From contig JAGYVD010000003.1 in the NCBI GenBank assembly GCA_021209875.1, positions 806,001 through 870,000 on the forward strand: a DNA stretch of 64,000 bases, in the 5' to 3' direction. The first letter of the stretch is position 1. Every line of letters begins with the position of its first letter. The position numbers and the translations under genes are program-made. Shown here piece after piece: positions 11,734 through 22,941 of this stretch. This DNA is from Rosellinia necatrix. Its lineage: Eukaryota; Ascomycota; Sordariomycetes; Xylariales; Xylariaceae. The notes under the pieces are model-generated. The model was not told the DNA's origin, did not search any database, and saw nothing but the letters and a program-made list of their open reading frames with translations.

Positions 11734-13106
11734 GACGCTGCTCGCTTCCGCCGCGCTTGCATGGCCTTGGCGAGGAGGTTGCGCAGGTCGCCCCCCGGTG
11801 AATGCGTGCGTCCGGTCTACGAGGTCCGAAATGTGTTTGTCGAGGTCTTGGGGGGAGAACGGCGGCTTCATCGAGCGCAGAATCTCCGCCCGCCCTGGCG
11901 CATCCGGCGTGGGGAGACTGACGTGTTGCCAGAATCGACCGGGGCGCTGGAGATCATACGGGATGTCGTCCAGATAGTCTAGACATGTAGCCGCTACCAG
12001 GACATTGGGTCGTTTATTATCCGTCTGTGATTTCTTCGCTAAGGCATCGAGTCCATTCTTAAACGCTTTGATATAACCTGGTCGGTTTGTATTGGTTTTC
12101 CCTATGAGCGTGGTGATATCGTCAATAAGAATTATAGTAGCGCCTCTCTGTTCTATGGCGGTTTCAAATAGACTCTGTATTGCCGAAGGCTTGTCGTCGT
12201 CTGTGACATGCACCGCTCGGCCCCAGCGGGTTGCGGCGATATGGTCTAGGAGCATGGTTTTCCCAGTGCCATGGCTACCATCGATGACAATTCCGCACGT
12301 GAACGGAGGCACGGCGTTGTCCTCTAGCTCGATATCATACTCATCGAAGAAATCATTCAGCTGCTCAATCTGTCGGGCCATATTCGGAAGAGGCTCGAGT
12401 TTGAGTTTACCCACGACGCCGGCAGCTTCATCGTTTGAAAGCTCAATAATGGTCGTAGCAGGATCATATTTTGCCACCCCTTTTGCGCTCCCATTGACGG
12501 ATTCAACGACAAAAGAGCGCTGATGACCCCTTAAGAATACCTCCTCAAATGGAGTTCCAGGTAAGATATAATCTGCGAGTTCTAGGGTGATAGTTAGCTT
12601 CTTTACCCTTGAACGAGGGGGTCGGCCCCACCAAGCTTATACTCGAGATGGTGTTTCCATCGCTCGTGTTCGGCGCCCGAATCTGGTAAGGGAGGGATAT
12701 CGGGCGTCGTTTCTCTTATCATAACAATCTGAGCGCTTGGAACCGGGCCGCCTGGAAGGACCCGGATAATCTGACCAAGTTCTAAGCCAGCGACGCTCTG
12801 AAAAACCCGGCTTATGGAGGCGATGTTGTTGGCGACTTTGGAGTCGCCCGGCCAAGCAACGGCCTCCCGGCGTACACCATTTATTTCCACGCGACAGGAA
12901 TTCCCTGTTGTAAAACCGGCCTGCGCGAAAGTTGAGGGATGTATGAATATCTTTGCGGCGTTCTTGTGGGTTGGGTTTTTCTGCCCGACCACATCCGTCG
13001 GCTGGATGCGTGTCTTATATTCGTCCTTCATATTTGTCACGACTGGAAATGGATAGGGTGGGATGGTGTAAGTGCCGTCTTTTTCATGCTGCCAATACAC
13101 CACCAT
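10726..13106 (-). CDS. AFG2/DRG1-like double AAA+ ATPase, reading frame interrupted twice
   Basis: CDC48-family hexameric ATPase; the closest relatives (yeast Afg2/Drg1) release shuttling factors from pre-60S ribosomes. Order from the N-terminus: N-domain (13106-12604), D1 AAA (about 12600-11800) with GSHGTGKT Walker A, IILIDDI Walker B and RPGRF, a linker with about 11 Gln, then D2 with GPPGCSKT, IIFFDEIDALAG and LRPGRFDELIYVP. The last exon is 10726-11445, after an intron at 11446-11537. Two frame breaks are seen. Near 12608 the N-domain and D1 frames disagree by one base at a G3 run. At 11791-11796 a C6 run splits the D1 motif that should read TGGDLRN across two frames. The 5' end is also uncertain: readable sequence continues upstream to a T12-AAG/GT junction near 13121, which looks like an acceptor, so a first exon may be missing. 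An essential gene in yeast, hence assembly error is as likely as decay. Confidence 0.75.
11701..11733 (-). repeat. Polyglutamine-coding triplet repeat in the AAA ATPase linker
   Basis: A CTG/TTG run on the plus strand encodes 11 glutamines between the two ATPase domains. Confidence 0.85.
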
Positions 13107-13725
13107 CCAATCAAACTGACCTTAAAAAAAAAAAAGTCACTTGTACAACAGGTTGTGAAGACATGAGTGTATAATGTTTAGTCGCATAATCAGTGGGCAT
13201 GTCATAGTTTTAGTTGTATAGTTCCCTACCCAGTCCTTTCGAAGGGCAATGGCCATATTTCGCTCCCAGATCTTATATTTCTACCCCGCAGAATGAAGCA
13301 AAAATTCGGGTCAGGCTATTCTTTGAATTATTTCTAGTTCTTCTTAGCGGGAAACACCCTTGGGATGAGAAAGACAATTAGATAGCCGTCGGCTTTGGAA
13401 ATATCACTGCGTTCATATGAATCAGAATAATCCCAACATAAAGTACCACTATTGTAGTACAATGTCAACTGTAAATTTTAATGACTTCCATGAATCAGAA
13501 TCACTGCTCTATCCATCCTTGGGCACGGTTGCGGGTGGTCGACTTTCTGATCCTAATTCTAATCGAAATTGTTATAACGGGGGGAGATAATATGCATATA
13601 CCGAAACCTTCTCATATAAACAACCTCGCCAATTGGATAGAACTTCTTGTCTGAGATTCCACCTGAACATTCCAACCCAGACCCCGAAATTCTACGATGT
13701 GCAGGGCACTTCAGCACGCCGCCTC
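13107..13725. other. Divergent promoter region
   Basis: About 620 bases between the 5' ends of the AAA ATPase (minus) and the putative mitochondrial protein (plus). It carries a run of 12 A at about 13124-13135 and may hide a short first exon of the ATPase on the minus strand, for instance from an ATG at 13200. No second gene is supported. Confidence 0.45.
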
Positions 13726-13832
13726 ATGCTCCTACGACAGCTCAATCGGCCTCTCTTGCGATCGGTAACAGCGGCATGGCGCCCCGCAACCAACCCCCCC
13801 CCGCGCCCTTCTACCAGGGTGCCAGCCGTAGC

Positions 13833-13881
<49 letters not shown>

Positions 13882-15275
13882 CCGAGAACGGCGGCGAGCA
13901 GCCAGAAGAGAACAGCAATGGCCATCACGAGCCCTCGCCGCCGGCTCCGAGCGATACGAAGCCATCACTCTTCGACCAGCTGTTCCCCGACGAGGCCAAG
14001 CTGAGAAAATCCCTGGGCGCGGCGGCGTGGGCGTCCCGGTTTGCGGCCGAGGAGCCGCCGCCCCGTGTCGACGTGCCGGAGGACTTCCGGTACGACGAGG
14101 ACGTGTCGGCGTGGGAGGAGTCCGAGCTCGCCTCAAAGGCGCTGCGGGCCGAGAGCATGCTGATCCTCTCGGCCGCGAGCAAGAGCCTACTGGAGAGCGA
14201 CTTCATGCACCTCGGGGCGAAGGGGAAGCATGTCGAAGGCTGGGTCCGGGGGATCCTCAAAGGTACGAACGAACGAACGAATGAATGAATGAATGAATGA
14301 AGCAGCCCCCTTTCCCTTTTCTTGCACCATAACAAGAGAACTCGACGGCTAACATCCCACCCATCCACCCTTCCAGTGATCCAAGCCCGCAACCCAGACA
14401 CCCTGGAGCCGCAGGGCCACTACTTCATCCTCTTCGACACGCACGAGGCCGCGCTCTCGTACAAGGACCGCCTCGAGCACCTCTGGAAGCTCGCGAAGAC
14501 GCACCTCCCGGGCGCCGCGACGCACCGGCACCATCACCGGCCGCTGCAGCCGCTGCCCCGGGGCCTGCGGCGCACCGACGCCGGCGAGGACGTGGCGGCG
14601 CTCGTGCGCTCCTTCACGCTCGTCCCGCCGACCCAGCGCCACCACGTGCAGCTCTCGCGCCTGGGCCCCGCGCGCGTCGCCGAGCTCTACCACGCCGGCG
14701 GGTTCGTGGATCGACTCGCGGCGGCGGCCGGGGCCGGGGTCGGGGTCGGGTCCCTCGTGCTGCTCCGGCTCGAGCGCGGCCGCCTGCCCCTCGCCGTCCT
14801 CCGCCGCGCCATCGCCGACGACGGCGCCTCCCGCGGCCTCGCCTGGCGCGTCGCCGACCTCGACCGCGGCATCCTGCCGTTCGGCAAGAGCATCCTGAAG
14901 GCGAGCGACGAGGTGCACGTGGTCCCCACCAACAACACCGTCGACGGAGGAGGAGGAGGAGGTGGTGGTGGTAGTGGTGAATATGGTGGGTCAGACGATT
15001 TTGGCTTCCCAGAGCAGGAGACGAAAGAACGGGAGGAGAAGGAGAAGGAAGACACGATGATGATGATGAGGGCCGCCGTCCTGGAGGCCGAGGAGAGCAA
15101 CCAGAGGCACAGGCAGTACCCGCGCTTCATCGTCCCGTTCGCCGACAAGGCCGAGGCCTACCGCTTCGTCCAGAGCTGGCACCGCCGCGAGCTGCGGCTG
15201 CGGATGGGCGCCGGGGGCAGGGGCCAGCCGTCGTGGGACGAGGAGAGGATAGTGAACGCGACCGTCCTCTGGTGA
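13726..15275 (+). CDS. Conserved fungal protein of unknown function, probably mitochondrial
   Basis: I do not recognise a characterised family. The proposed exons are 13726-13764, 13818-14262 and 14377-15275 (460 residues). The first exon encodes MLLRQLNRPLLRS, a typical arginine-rich mitochondrial targeting start, and its 53-nt intron restores the frame of the serine run that follows. Without this intron, translation could begin at ATG 13776 (MAPRNQ...). Features in order: about 17 consecutive serines (residues 20-36), an acidic region, a conserved-looking block LFDQLFPDEAKLRKSLGAAA, a block DTLEPQGHYFILFDTHEAA that looks like a folded domain, a Gly-run with an acidic E/K stretch, and a C-terminal block RFIVPFADKAEAYRFVQSWH resembling an RNA-binding or ribosomal-type strand-helix unit (weak). 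The second intron contains a (GAAC)n(GAAT)n repeat. Strong third-position GC bias supports coding. Confidence 0.75.
13828..13881 (+). repeat. Polyserine-coding AGC repeat
   Basis: Nearly pure AGC triplets in the frame of the putative mitochondrial protein. Confidence 0.9.
14266..14301 (+). repeat. (GAAC)n(GAAT)n tetranucleotide repeat inside an intron
   Basis: Begins three bases after the donor site of the 114-nt intron (14263-14376) of the putative mitochondrial protein gene. Confidence 0.85.
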
Positions 15276-15942
15276 TTGGTGAATGTCGGCATAGGCCGAA
15301 TTCCGAGGGGTGTAGCAGTATCTTAGCTGTTTCTTGTATAGAGAAAAATGAAAAAAAAAAAAAAAAAGCCTACTCTGAGAACTCAACCCGCCCCCCGCAC
15401 GTATTACGTAGACGGCTCATGGTGAATGTCAAACAGGAAGTAAATCCTCTACACTGAAAACATGCACAGACTGGGAAATAAAGTGTATTAAGGCCCATAT
15501 CAACCAAACTCCGACAGACGATAATTTTGCCCTCCAGTTCCCGAAAGTAGGCAAGGTAACTGCGTTCATGCTTCTGGGGATATCTATCGCGAAGCACGCT
15601 CCTTCTGGCCAAGTCCCCCCAAAACGACGAAATTTGCTCCCTCCGATTGATGATACAGACCGTCGAAATGTAGGAAAGCATCTTCCCGTGCTCTCCCGTT
15701 CTCCGTGACCCATGCCCTCGATCTATTGTTCGATGCCCAAAGAGACACATGACTTCAAAGCTCAAGCCACACACACACACACACACACTCTCTCTCTCTC
15801 TTTCTCTCCTGTGTTGGAACTAAACCAACAAACTCAACTGACAGCGAAACATAACGTGGCCTTGTAGTTCTAGCGTTGGTTCCCTCATCTCATTCTGATC
15901 ACGTCGCCACATCCGTCCCGTCCCCTCTGGACATCTTGCCCT
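15276..15942. other. Convergent intergenic region with (CA)n(TC)n microsatellite
   Basis: 3' ends of two convergent genes face each other here. It contains an A run of about 17 bases at 15351-15367 and, at about 15768-15808, (CA)n followed by (TC)n. A minus-strand open frame at 15370-15786 encodes a peptide without recognisable motif and starts in the microsatellite, so it is not annotated. Confidence 0.5.
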
Positions 15943-16926
15943 TTAGCAGCATTTACCACCGGATTCTGCGGTCGCACGGCCGACGGGGACGCTAGATGAT
16001 GACGGGTCGGCCTTGGAAGTATCAATGATTCGTTTCTTGATGTCCGCGGCTAGGTTGTAGAAGGCCTTGTCGATGTTAATGTTGCTCTTGGCGGAGACCT
16101 CGAGGAAGGGGATGCCCAGCTCATTTGCCAAGGCTTCGCCCTGTTCTGTTGATACTACACGCTTCTCTTCCCAGTCACACTTGTTGCCAATTAAAATCTT
16201 ATTGACGCCCTCAGTGGCATGTTGTTCTACATTGGCGAACCATGTTCGGATGTCTATATAGAAGCTCATGTTAGCCAGAAATTCTCGGACGATGTTTGAT
16301 AAGGTGGTCACAGCTTCGGAGATGCAGCCATCTCCTGGGTACACAACACAACACATGGGCAACACGCCCAAGAAGAAAGAAAGAAAGCCCGACAAGGCTT
16401 TGTGGGGTGTAGATATATAGAGACAGGGCTTACTCTCGAATGATCTCTGATCGGTGACATCATAAACAAGAAGAATGCCCATGGCACCGCGATAGTAGGC
16501 TGTGGTGATGGTTCGGAATCGTTCTTGACCAGCAGTATCCCATATTTGCAACTTCACACGTTTGCCATCTAGCTCAATAGTCCGGATCTTGAAGTCGATG
16601 CCGATCGTCGTAATGAAGGAAGGCGTAAATGAGTCCTCGCTAAACCGCAACAGGCAGCACGATTTGCCCACGCCCGAGTCGCCGATTAGCAGGAGCTTGA
16701 TCTGTCCGTGGTAGCTCTAAATTAGCCCATGCTCCTCGCAATCTTGCCAGGTCTACGGCACGGGCGGCCCTGTTGAGACATCGAGGTAGGGTAGGCAGGA
16801 GACAGGAGGCTTGAGCCAAGGGCGGCCCTGTGCCCGATACCCCGATACTCCGATACTCCGATGCTCCGGTTGCGGGGGGAAGGGAGGTGAACCTACTAAG
16901 AAGTCGTAATTGCGGTTCCCCGACAT
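15943..16926 (-). CDS. SEC4: Rab GTPase SEC4/SrgA (Rab8 family), polarised exocytosis
   Basis: Secretory-vesicle Rab that drives exocytosis at hyphal tips. Three exons, 16897-16926, 16434-16701 and 15943-16253, give 202 residues. Motifs: GDSGVGKS (G1), [17 protein letters not shown] in the effector region, [19 protein letters not shown] (G3), [10 protein letters not shown] (G4), EVSAKSN (G5) and the prenylated C-terminal Cys-Cys. The block [20 protein letters not shown] is close to the Sec4/Rab8 sequence as I know it. ATG 16926 gives the usual short N-terminus [10 protein letters not shown]. The first intron (195 nt) holds a 9-bp CCGATACTC-type repeat at 16833-16869. The second intron (180 nt) is a multiple of three and has no in-frame stop, so retention would insert 60 residues after switch II. 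Confidence 0.95.
16833..16869. repeat. 9-bp tandem repeat in the first intron of SEC4
   Basis: Four imperfect copies of CCGATACTC in tandem. Confidence 0.8.
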
Positions 16927-19559
16927 GGTGAACAGGCAGGATGGGAGGCTTGTGTGATTCTCGAGGGATGAGGCGGTGGTGGGTTGGGTTGGGCTGTGCG
17001 AGCGAGCGAGTGAGCGAGTGAGCGAGTGAGGGTAGGAGGATTCAGAGCGCGCGGCGCGGGCTTGTCACGGGTCAGGGGCCGAGTCGATGTCGAGATTCAA
17101 CACAATGAAAGACAAGTCGGGATACGATGGGATAGGATGAGGACCGGGTGTGTGTCGTAGTTGACAGTCAGTCAGTCAGTCTGATGCGGCGGCGGGATCG
17201 ATGGCAGCGGTGTTACCACATGCAGACTTGGCGCAGATGGATCGTCTAACTGTGTTGGTGCTAGACCGGCTACCTGTGTAATGCCAATGCCAATGCCCAG
17301 GAGTGCTGCACAGGCGTGTAGAGCGCAAGCGAACGGATATGACGAGGCGGCTGGGGGCTGTTTTGACGTCTTGACAGTTGGAAATGGGTCTCAGGACTGA
17401 TCTCGCCTTTGGGGGGTTTATGCAGGATGCCCTGTAGTCTACGGGGCCTCTGCAGAGGGCGTGCTGCCTAGACTCTTGCTGCCAACTACGCGGTGAGAGA
17501 CAGGTACGGTGGCGTTTTCGAGGTACAGAGGCAAATAGGTAGCAAACAATAGGCCCCTACATAAGTTAGCTACATACATAGGTACCTAACTAGGTACGCT
17601 ACTTAGCGCGTACCTACATAGGTAAGTACCTAGCCCATATGTCTCCTGCGTATCTGGTATGCTCCACCTTTGAAGGGCAAGGTACCTCGTGCCTAAATAG
17701 GCTAGGTAACTACCTAGATTGGGACTTGGCCGTTGGGTGTTTGCAAGGGCGCAAGGCGAGTGGCATCAAGTAACTAACCTAAAACAAAAACAAGTTATAC
17801 TCTGTATCTATGTGCCTCCAACTTGGAAGTTCCCTGTCCTGTTATGACCTCTGTAACAGATACTTTATACACGCGGCATATTGCTAGACAAACCCAACTA
17901 TCAAGAGACAGCTGTTTGACGCCCCTCAACCGCCAATCCCTCTTCATATCTCGCCGGCAGGTGCCTAGACTTGGGGTTGTCCTACCTATCAATCGGAACA
18001 CCAGCTAACACATACCAGTGACCAACCAGCAACACTACCGAAATACTAAGGTACACATTCATTCAGGGCAAGTACTTATGTGTCACGGTGCTACCGATAT
18101 ACATATTATAGGTGTCCAACAAATGCGCTTGAATTAGCCCCATACCAGACAGTCACCAGGTACCCGGAACAAGAGCGGCTCAGTGGCAATAACAGGACAT
18201 AAACAAAGTGAAAGGATAGACTAAAAAGATTAAAGGGGGGGAAATCACATAAGAAATATTTCATTCCAATACCTACCTCTACGAGCTAGTCTTCTTATTT
18301 GGTAGTTTTCCGGTTGTGCATATTGAAATATAGATGGTACAAGCTATCAACCAAGCCACAACTAGCCACAGACCTTCAATCTCAAAGGTGGTGTAATACC
18401 TATCCAGGTAGGTAGGCACCTTTGTAGGTCCCAGGGATACTTTTGTTCTACTTGTGGTCTAGGAAGCTGTATGTTGAAGTACTAAAACTGCTTAACGCTG
18501 AGCCCGTGTGCAGCCGCCCTTTGAAAGGACTCCAGAACAGGACCAATCTTGATGTTGGGTGTCATTTGCCCTTTGCTGATGCGGTCAGCTGTCACCGACT
18601 CTCCCGAAGCCATATAGTACCCACTAGTTAACCTAGGTGCTTAACTAGATACGTCTCCAACCGGCGTTCTCCAGCAAAATATTGCCTGGGTCGGGTCCGA
18701 ATAGAATCACTAGGCGTAAGGGATCATAGGTTCAGCAATGTTGATATACTTAAAGTGGGCAAGGAGCTACCAATATGTATCTGTTTGCAATTGCAATGTT
18801 TGGCTTCCATTGTTGTTCATCCAGCACATTTGGGAAGCTCCCGGTTTGCCTAGAGCACGTGGCATAAAGTAAGTAGGTACCTAGTATGAATTATTCACAC
18901 CAGGGGCTTAGACAAACACCTAATAATATAAATATTCTTTTGGCACACTTGTTACTAACTACTTGTTACTGGCTCACGGTGACCCAAATTGTGGCCTACT
19001 TCATAAGTATACTGCCAGACTGCATGATCTGATATATAAAGTTTGCTCACGACTGTATAAATTCTGCGAGTCCCTGTTTCAAGACAAAGAGGTCGGTTTC
19101 AAATAAGGAATAAAGACCAGGTTAGGTACTGGTAGAGGTAGACCAGCAAAGCTGTTAGGATTGACCAGATTTGACCTATTCCCCACCCCCGCTCTCGCAT
19201 CCGTGGTCTACATCCGGGCACCAGGTACCTACCTCGGAGCCAATAGGATCAGAGAATTTGGATTGTAAAGCCACCTTACCTCCCCAAGTGCCCCTAACCT
19301 TACTACCTAGGTGGGTACCTACTTCTTACCTGGGCTATCGGATTGTACCCATATGGGTAGTCACTAGGTAGATAGCGGGGAAACAGCATTCGAGGTGGGC
19401 TGAAGAAGATGCCTCTTTCCCCGGTCCTCTCTTACACCAAAAGACACTAGGTAACGGCATTACAACCCAAGACTCTCTACCTACCTACCTCTTTACACTA
19501 TAATCTATATGCGTCCTTGCCTCTTTCGACGGTATTCAATGAGCCGTGTCGCCGTCAAG
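16927..19559. other. Long intergenic region rich in TACCTA/TAGGTA words
   Basis: 2.6 kb between the divergent SEC4 and HSM3-like genes. Near SEC4 it holds (GAGC/GAGT)n at about 16999-17031 and (AGTC)n at about 17164-17180. From about 17,500 to 19,500 the words TAGGTA, TACCTA, AGGTACCT and CCTAGG recur dozens of times, several as palindromes. Open frames are under 70 codons and show no recognisable protein. Confidence 0.6.
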
Positions 19560-20701
19560 ATGAGCGCAGACGCAATCCCTGTCTTGGGCGTCGACGACCT
19601 AGAAGAACATCTCGACCGGCTAATCAGCGACCCGGATCGTCCGCTCGAAGTCAAGCTTTTTGATGATGTTGAGCTCCAAATGACAGGCACGAAAAATAAT
19701 CCGGTTGTTTGTCATGCCACCGGACATGTCTGCTGACATCTCTGCTCTCTCCAGATGCCAACATCCTACCCCTCATCCCACGTCTCCTCCCCAAGATCAC
19801 CGACATATTAAAACGATATCAGCACGATCCCACTCCCCTCTGCAGCCTCGCAACAAAGCTCCTTGGCCCCCTTACCTTCATCCAGGTCATGTCCCTAGCA
19901 TCGGAGGAAGTCCTTATACAAGCTCTCCGGTCCCCAGCACCCTCAGCTAACCTCCTCGCCATGACCGTTCTTGCCAAGGCGGCCGGATCCCCCGGCGACG
20001 CTGCCGTGCTCGCTGCCATGAAGGATATCATCACCACCTTTCTAACCCTGTGGTTGAGCACGCCACACGTCGAGGTCGGGGAGAAGGGTTCTCGGGTCCT
20101 CGGTGATTTACTTGATGTAGACTCGGACATCCGGCCACCCCAAGGCCTGGCTGTGAGCGGCGCCGAGATTGCAGTCCGAAGGCCCCCGGGACAAGGCTTC
20201 ATGTGGAGAAGGGTATTCAATGACCGTGACGTATATGGCCTTATTCTCTCCTTATGCAGTAATGGCCCTCATCAGGGCGTCCAAGTCGGACTATCTCCCC
20301 AGCAGCTATCTCTCGCTCAAGGACGCCTACTTCGTCTTCTACCTCGTCTTTCGGCCCTGAATTTCACTGCCATAACCAAGACTAACATTCCGGACCTTCA
20401 CCAACGATATGCGAATTCGGAAGGAGCCGGTGGGTTATTGTATTTTGCGGCCCTACACATGGTTGACAAAGATGACGTGCTGATGCACCTGAGTCTAATT
20501 GACTTTTTCGAGGCCTTGCTAAGCATCCAGCACATCACACCCTTCTCGACGTATAAGACGGACACTCTCCGGACACTTTACCGAGAGGCAACACAGCGGG
20601 ATGACACATTAAAGCGTGCCATTCTCAGTCTGCCTGAGCGCACAATACCCGATGAGGCTGATGAGCTAAGACAGTTCATACACGACATATCAACCGGGTA
20701 A
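19560..20701 (+). CDS. HSM3/PSMD5-like 26S proteasome assembly chaperone
   Basis: Alpha-helical repeat protein that in yeast (Hsm3) and animals (S5b/PSMD5) escorts the base ATPases of the 19S particle; older annotation calls the family DNA mismatch repair HSM3. Exons 19560-19686 and 19755-20701 give 357 residues. Family-like blocks, from memory, include EEVLIQALRSPAPSANLLAM, VEVGEKGSRVLGDLLDVDSD and QGFMWRRVFNDRDVYGLIL. Start ATG 19560 (MSADAIPVLG) has A at -3; in-frame ATGs at 19539 and 19509 would lengthen it slightly. The intron is best read as a GC-AG intron (donor ACAG/GCACGA, 68 nt), which joins the frames as MTDANILPLIPRLL. A GT donor at 19711 would also keep the frame but leaves only a 44-nt intron. 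Shorter than yeast Hsm3. Confidence 0.82.
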
Positions 20702-21062
20702 TACAGAATCGTGTAGCACAATCACTCCCTCCCATCCGACATTGAATTCAGTGATAAAAAAAAAGTATTATGCTAGATGCTATACACTGATACTATGACA
20801 CTTGGTGAACATCCTCAGAACGGGGTTTCAGTTTAACCCGGCCTCTTCATAAGCTGCACACTGGCTTCTAACGGGTATTCTCAAAATATGTGTGTTCTCA
20901 TATACATTACAACTTTATCTTCACGCCTCCCCTGATCAATCGTTGCTGGCGTAATTCACTTCAGCACTGGGCTTCCTAGGATAGGTCCATTACTGCTCCC
21001 AATTCTCTTTTGCAGGCATTGGTAATAGCTAGCCGGCCAGCCACCCGGTATTGTGACCTTGG
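20702..21062. other. Convergent intergenic spacer
   Basis: 361 bases between the 3' ends of the HSM3-like gene and the ARCA-type regulator. It contains an A9-type run near 20757. Nothing else is supported. Confidence 0.5.
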
Positions 21063-22941
21063 TTAGCTCCGACAACCCTTTCCCTCATATTCAACGCTTA
21101 CATCCTGTGTTTTGAGGAATTGAAGACGCCCTGAATATGCTTTTGCATTGGCCATGATGGTTTCCTCTACCCATACACCTATTGGAGGCGGGTGCCGGAA
21201 TGAATCCATTTCCCTAAGACTCGCCATGCAAAAATTGCGCTCCTCTTCGTTTCCGGCCTCGTATGAAAACACCAACGACGCCGTGAAATCTACAGCCAGC
21301 GGGGTCTGGTTCCGTAACCACGGGTGCGCCATCCAGACACGCCTACTGAACCTCATGGCTTGTTTTCCAACAGAGGGGTCGTCGCAGCCCAATACTTTAT
21401 TTGCCTCTTCGAGGAATCGGCATGTTATTATGCTGAACCAAGCGTGGGAACTGAACAATTTTGACGTGGGGAAATTGGCGAACTCGTAACATTTAGGAAA
21501 CAAACTTGGGCGGTCCATATTTTCAACCTCTTTAATGGCTCCGGACTTGGCCAGAGAGGCCATAACCGTCTTATCCTGCCGCCGCAATAATTCGGCTAAC
21601 TTGGTTGCCCTCATTTGTAACTCTTTGGCAGTCTCGGTATCCGAAGGGTTTTCCTTGAGTATGCGAACCAGTCGTGATAGGCCTGGCCAGGCCGTCATCT
21701 CGACCCAGAGATGGTATAAGTGCTTGAGAATAGGGTCGATATTACTGTCGTCTATCGACTTTTTAAGTGTCATCATCCACTTTTTTGTATAGAATTGGCT
21801 CTCTCGGCCCTGCCGGATATCTTCTTGAAGCTGACACAGCAGTTAGACGGGAATGAAGAGAACTAAGGTGTATGACAGGTTTCGAAACATACCATGTGAA
21901 ATATGCTCTCGAAAGTAACGTGAAGAGCCATTTCCGTCATGGGCTGGGTTAGTCCGCCCTTGTCGATGACGGCAATGAGACCGGCCGCATGGTTTTCCTG
22001 GTTTGACCCCCGTGCAAAATCGTATAAGACCTAAATGCACCACAGAGGTCAGTTAGACACCCCAGTAGTTCATGGCTTAGCGTGGCTCACCTCGATCTTT
22101 TGCAGCAAGCATAGTGTGGTGAGTGTGCTGATGGGTTCCACGCTTGCATCGTTAAGCGCAGCCGTGAGACTGTGGAGAGCTTTATTGTATGTGACAAGAT
22201 CCAGCCATGTGGTTGACGGCAATTTCTGACGACTCTTTGTCCAGGCGCCGAGGAGCAGTTCAACGGCATGACCCAGCGCTGCGTTTCCGCGACCAATATG
22301 TTGGGGTATGAAATCAACAAAGGCTCCCAATATGTGCAGGTCGTTACCGGTTCCAGTCTCGGCTTGTAAACAGGTGACAAAGCGAGCTGCTATCTTGTCT
22401 GGCTGGCTCCAAGGCAGAGACTTTGGAAAGTCCGATAATGAATAGCTTTTGAAACGGCATGGGTCTTTGAAGGCATGCTTTGGATCAAACATGATGATAT
22501 TTGTGTCATGCCGCCTTCTGTGTACCCTACCGGCGCTTATGCCCGCCAACGAGAAGCGGCTGGCTCCCGTACCGTCTTTGGTATCGGTTGCCGCCTCGTT
22601 GTGATTGCCGTTCACTTTCAAGGTTAGTACCTTAGCCAACCTAGGGTGCAGATCGATATACATTGAGGCGACCTGGAGATTGGTCGGGGAGGGTGGCAAA
22701 ACTCTTCATATTCGGAATCCATGCTATCGTATTACTCACCGATGAACTTAAAACCGTCGCTAGGACCCGAACATCTTTTCCCAGCACGGGCGCATGTTCC
22801 GCAGGTCGGCCATTTCTCATCGCACTATTCTCGGGCATATTAGGAACCGAAACTGACCTATCGTTCTGGATACAGTGAGCTTACCTTGGTTTTCCGTGTT
22901 TTGCAGAACGTGCAACGCTTGCTCTTGGGGACGCCGACCAT
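21063..22941 (-). CDS. Zn2Cys6 transcription factor, ARCA type
   Basis: Nuclear DNA-binding regulator. Five exons, 22885-22941, 22740-22824, 22091-22614, 21893-22030 and 21063-21830, give 523 residues. The zinc cluster is split by the first intron: exon 1 ends RCTFCKTRKTK and exon 2 opens CDEKWPTCGTCARAGKRC, giving all six Cys. It is followed by SGPSDGFKFIVNGNH, the ending common in ARCA-like proteins. The third exon is joined by an intron whose branch site is a perfect TACTAAC 10 bases from the acceptor. The C-terminal two thirds (about 120-523) is the helical fungal-specific region without named domain, with YTKKWMMTLKKSIDD and KLFSSHAWFSIITCRFLEEANK. Target genes cannot be inferred; neighbours are not metabolic. 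Confidence 0.85.

Noticed and set aside
15370..15786. 138-codon minus-strand frame starting in the (CA)n repeat
   Set aside because: No motif, begins within a microsatellite, and occupies the 3' flank between convergent genes.
20180..20270. Possible intron in the HSM3-like gene ending TTATGCAG
   Set aside because: The in-frame sequence FMWRRVFNDRDVYGLIL resembles the family and should be kept.
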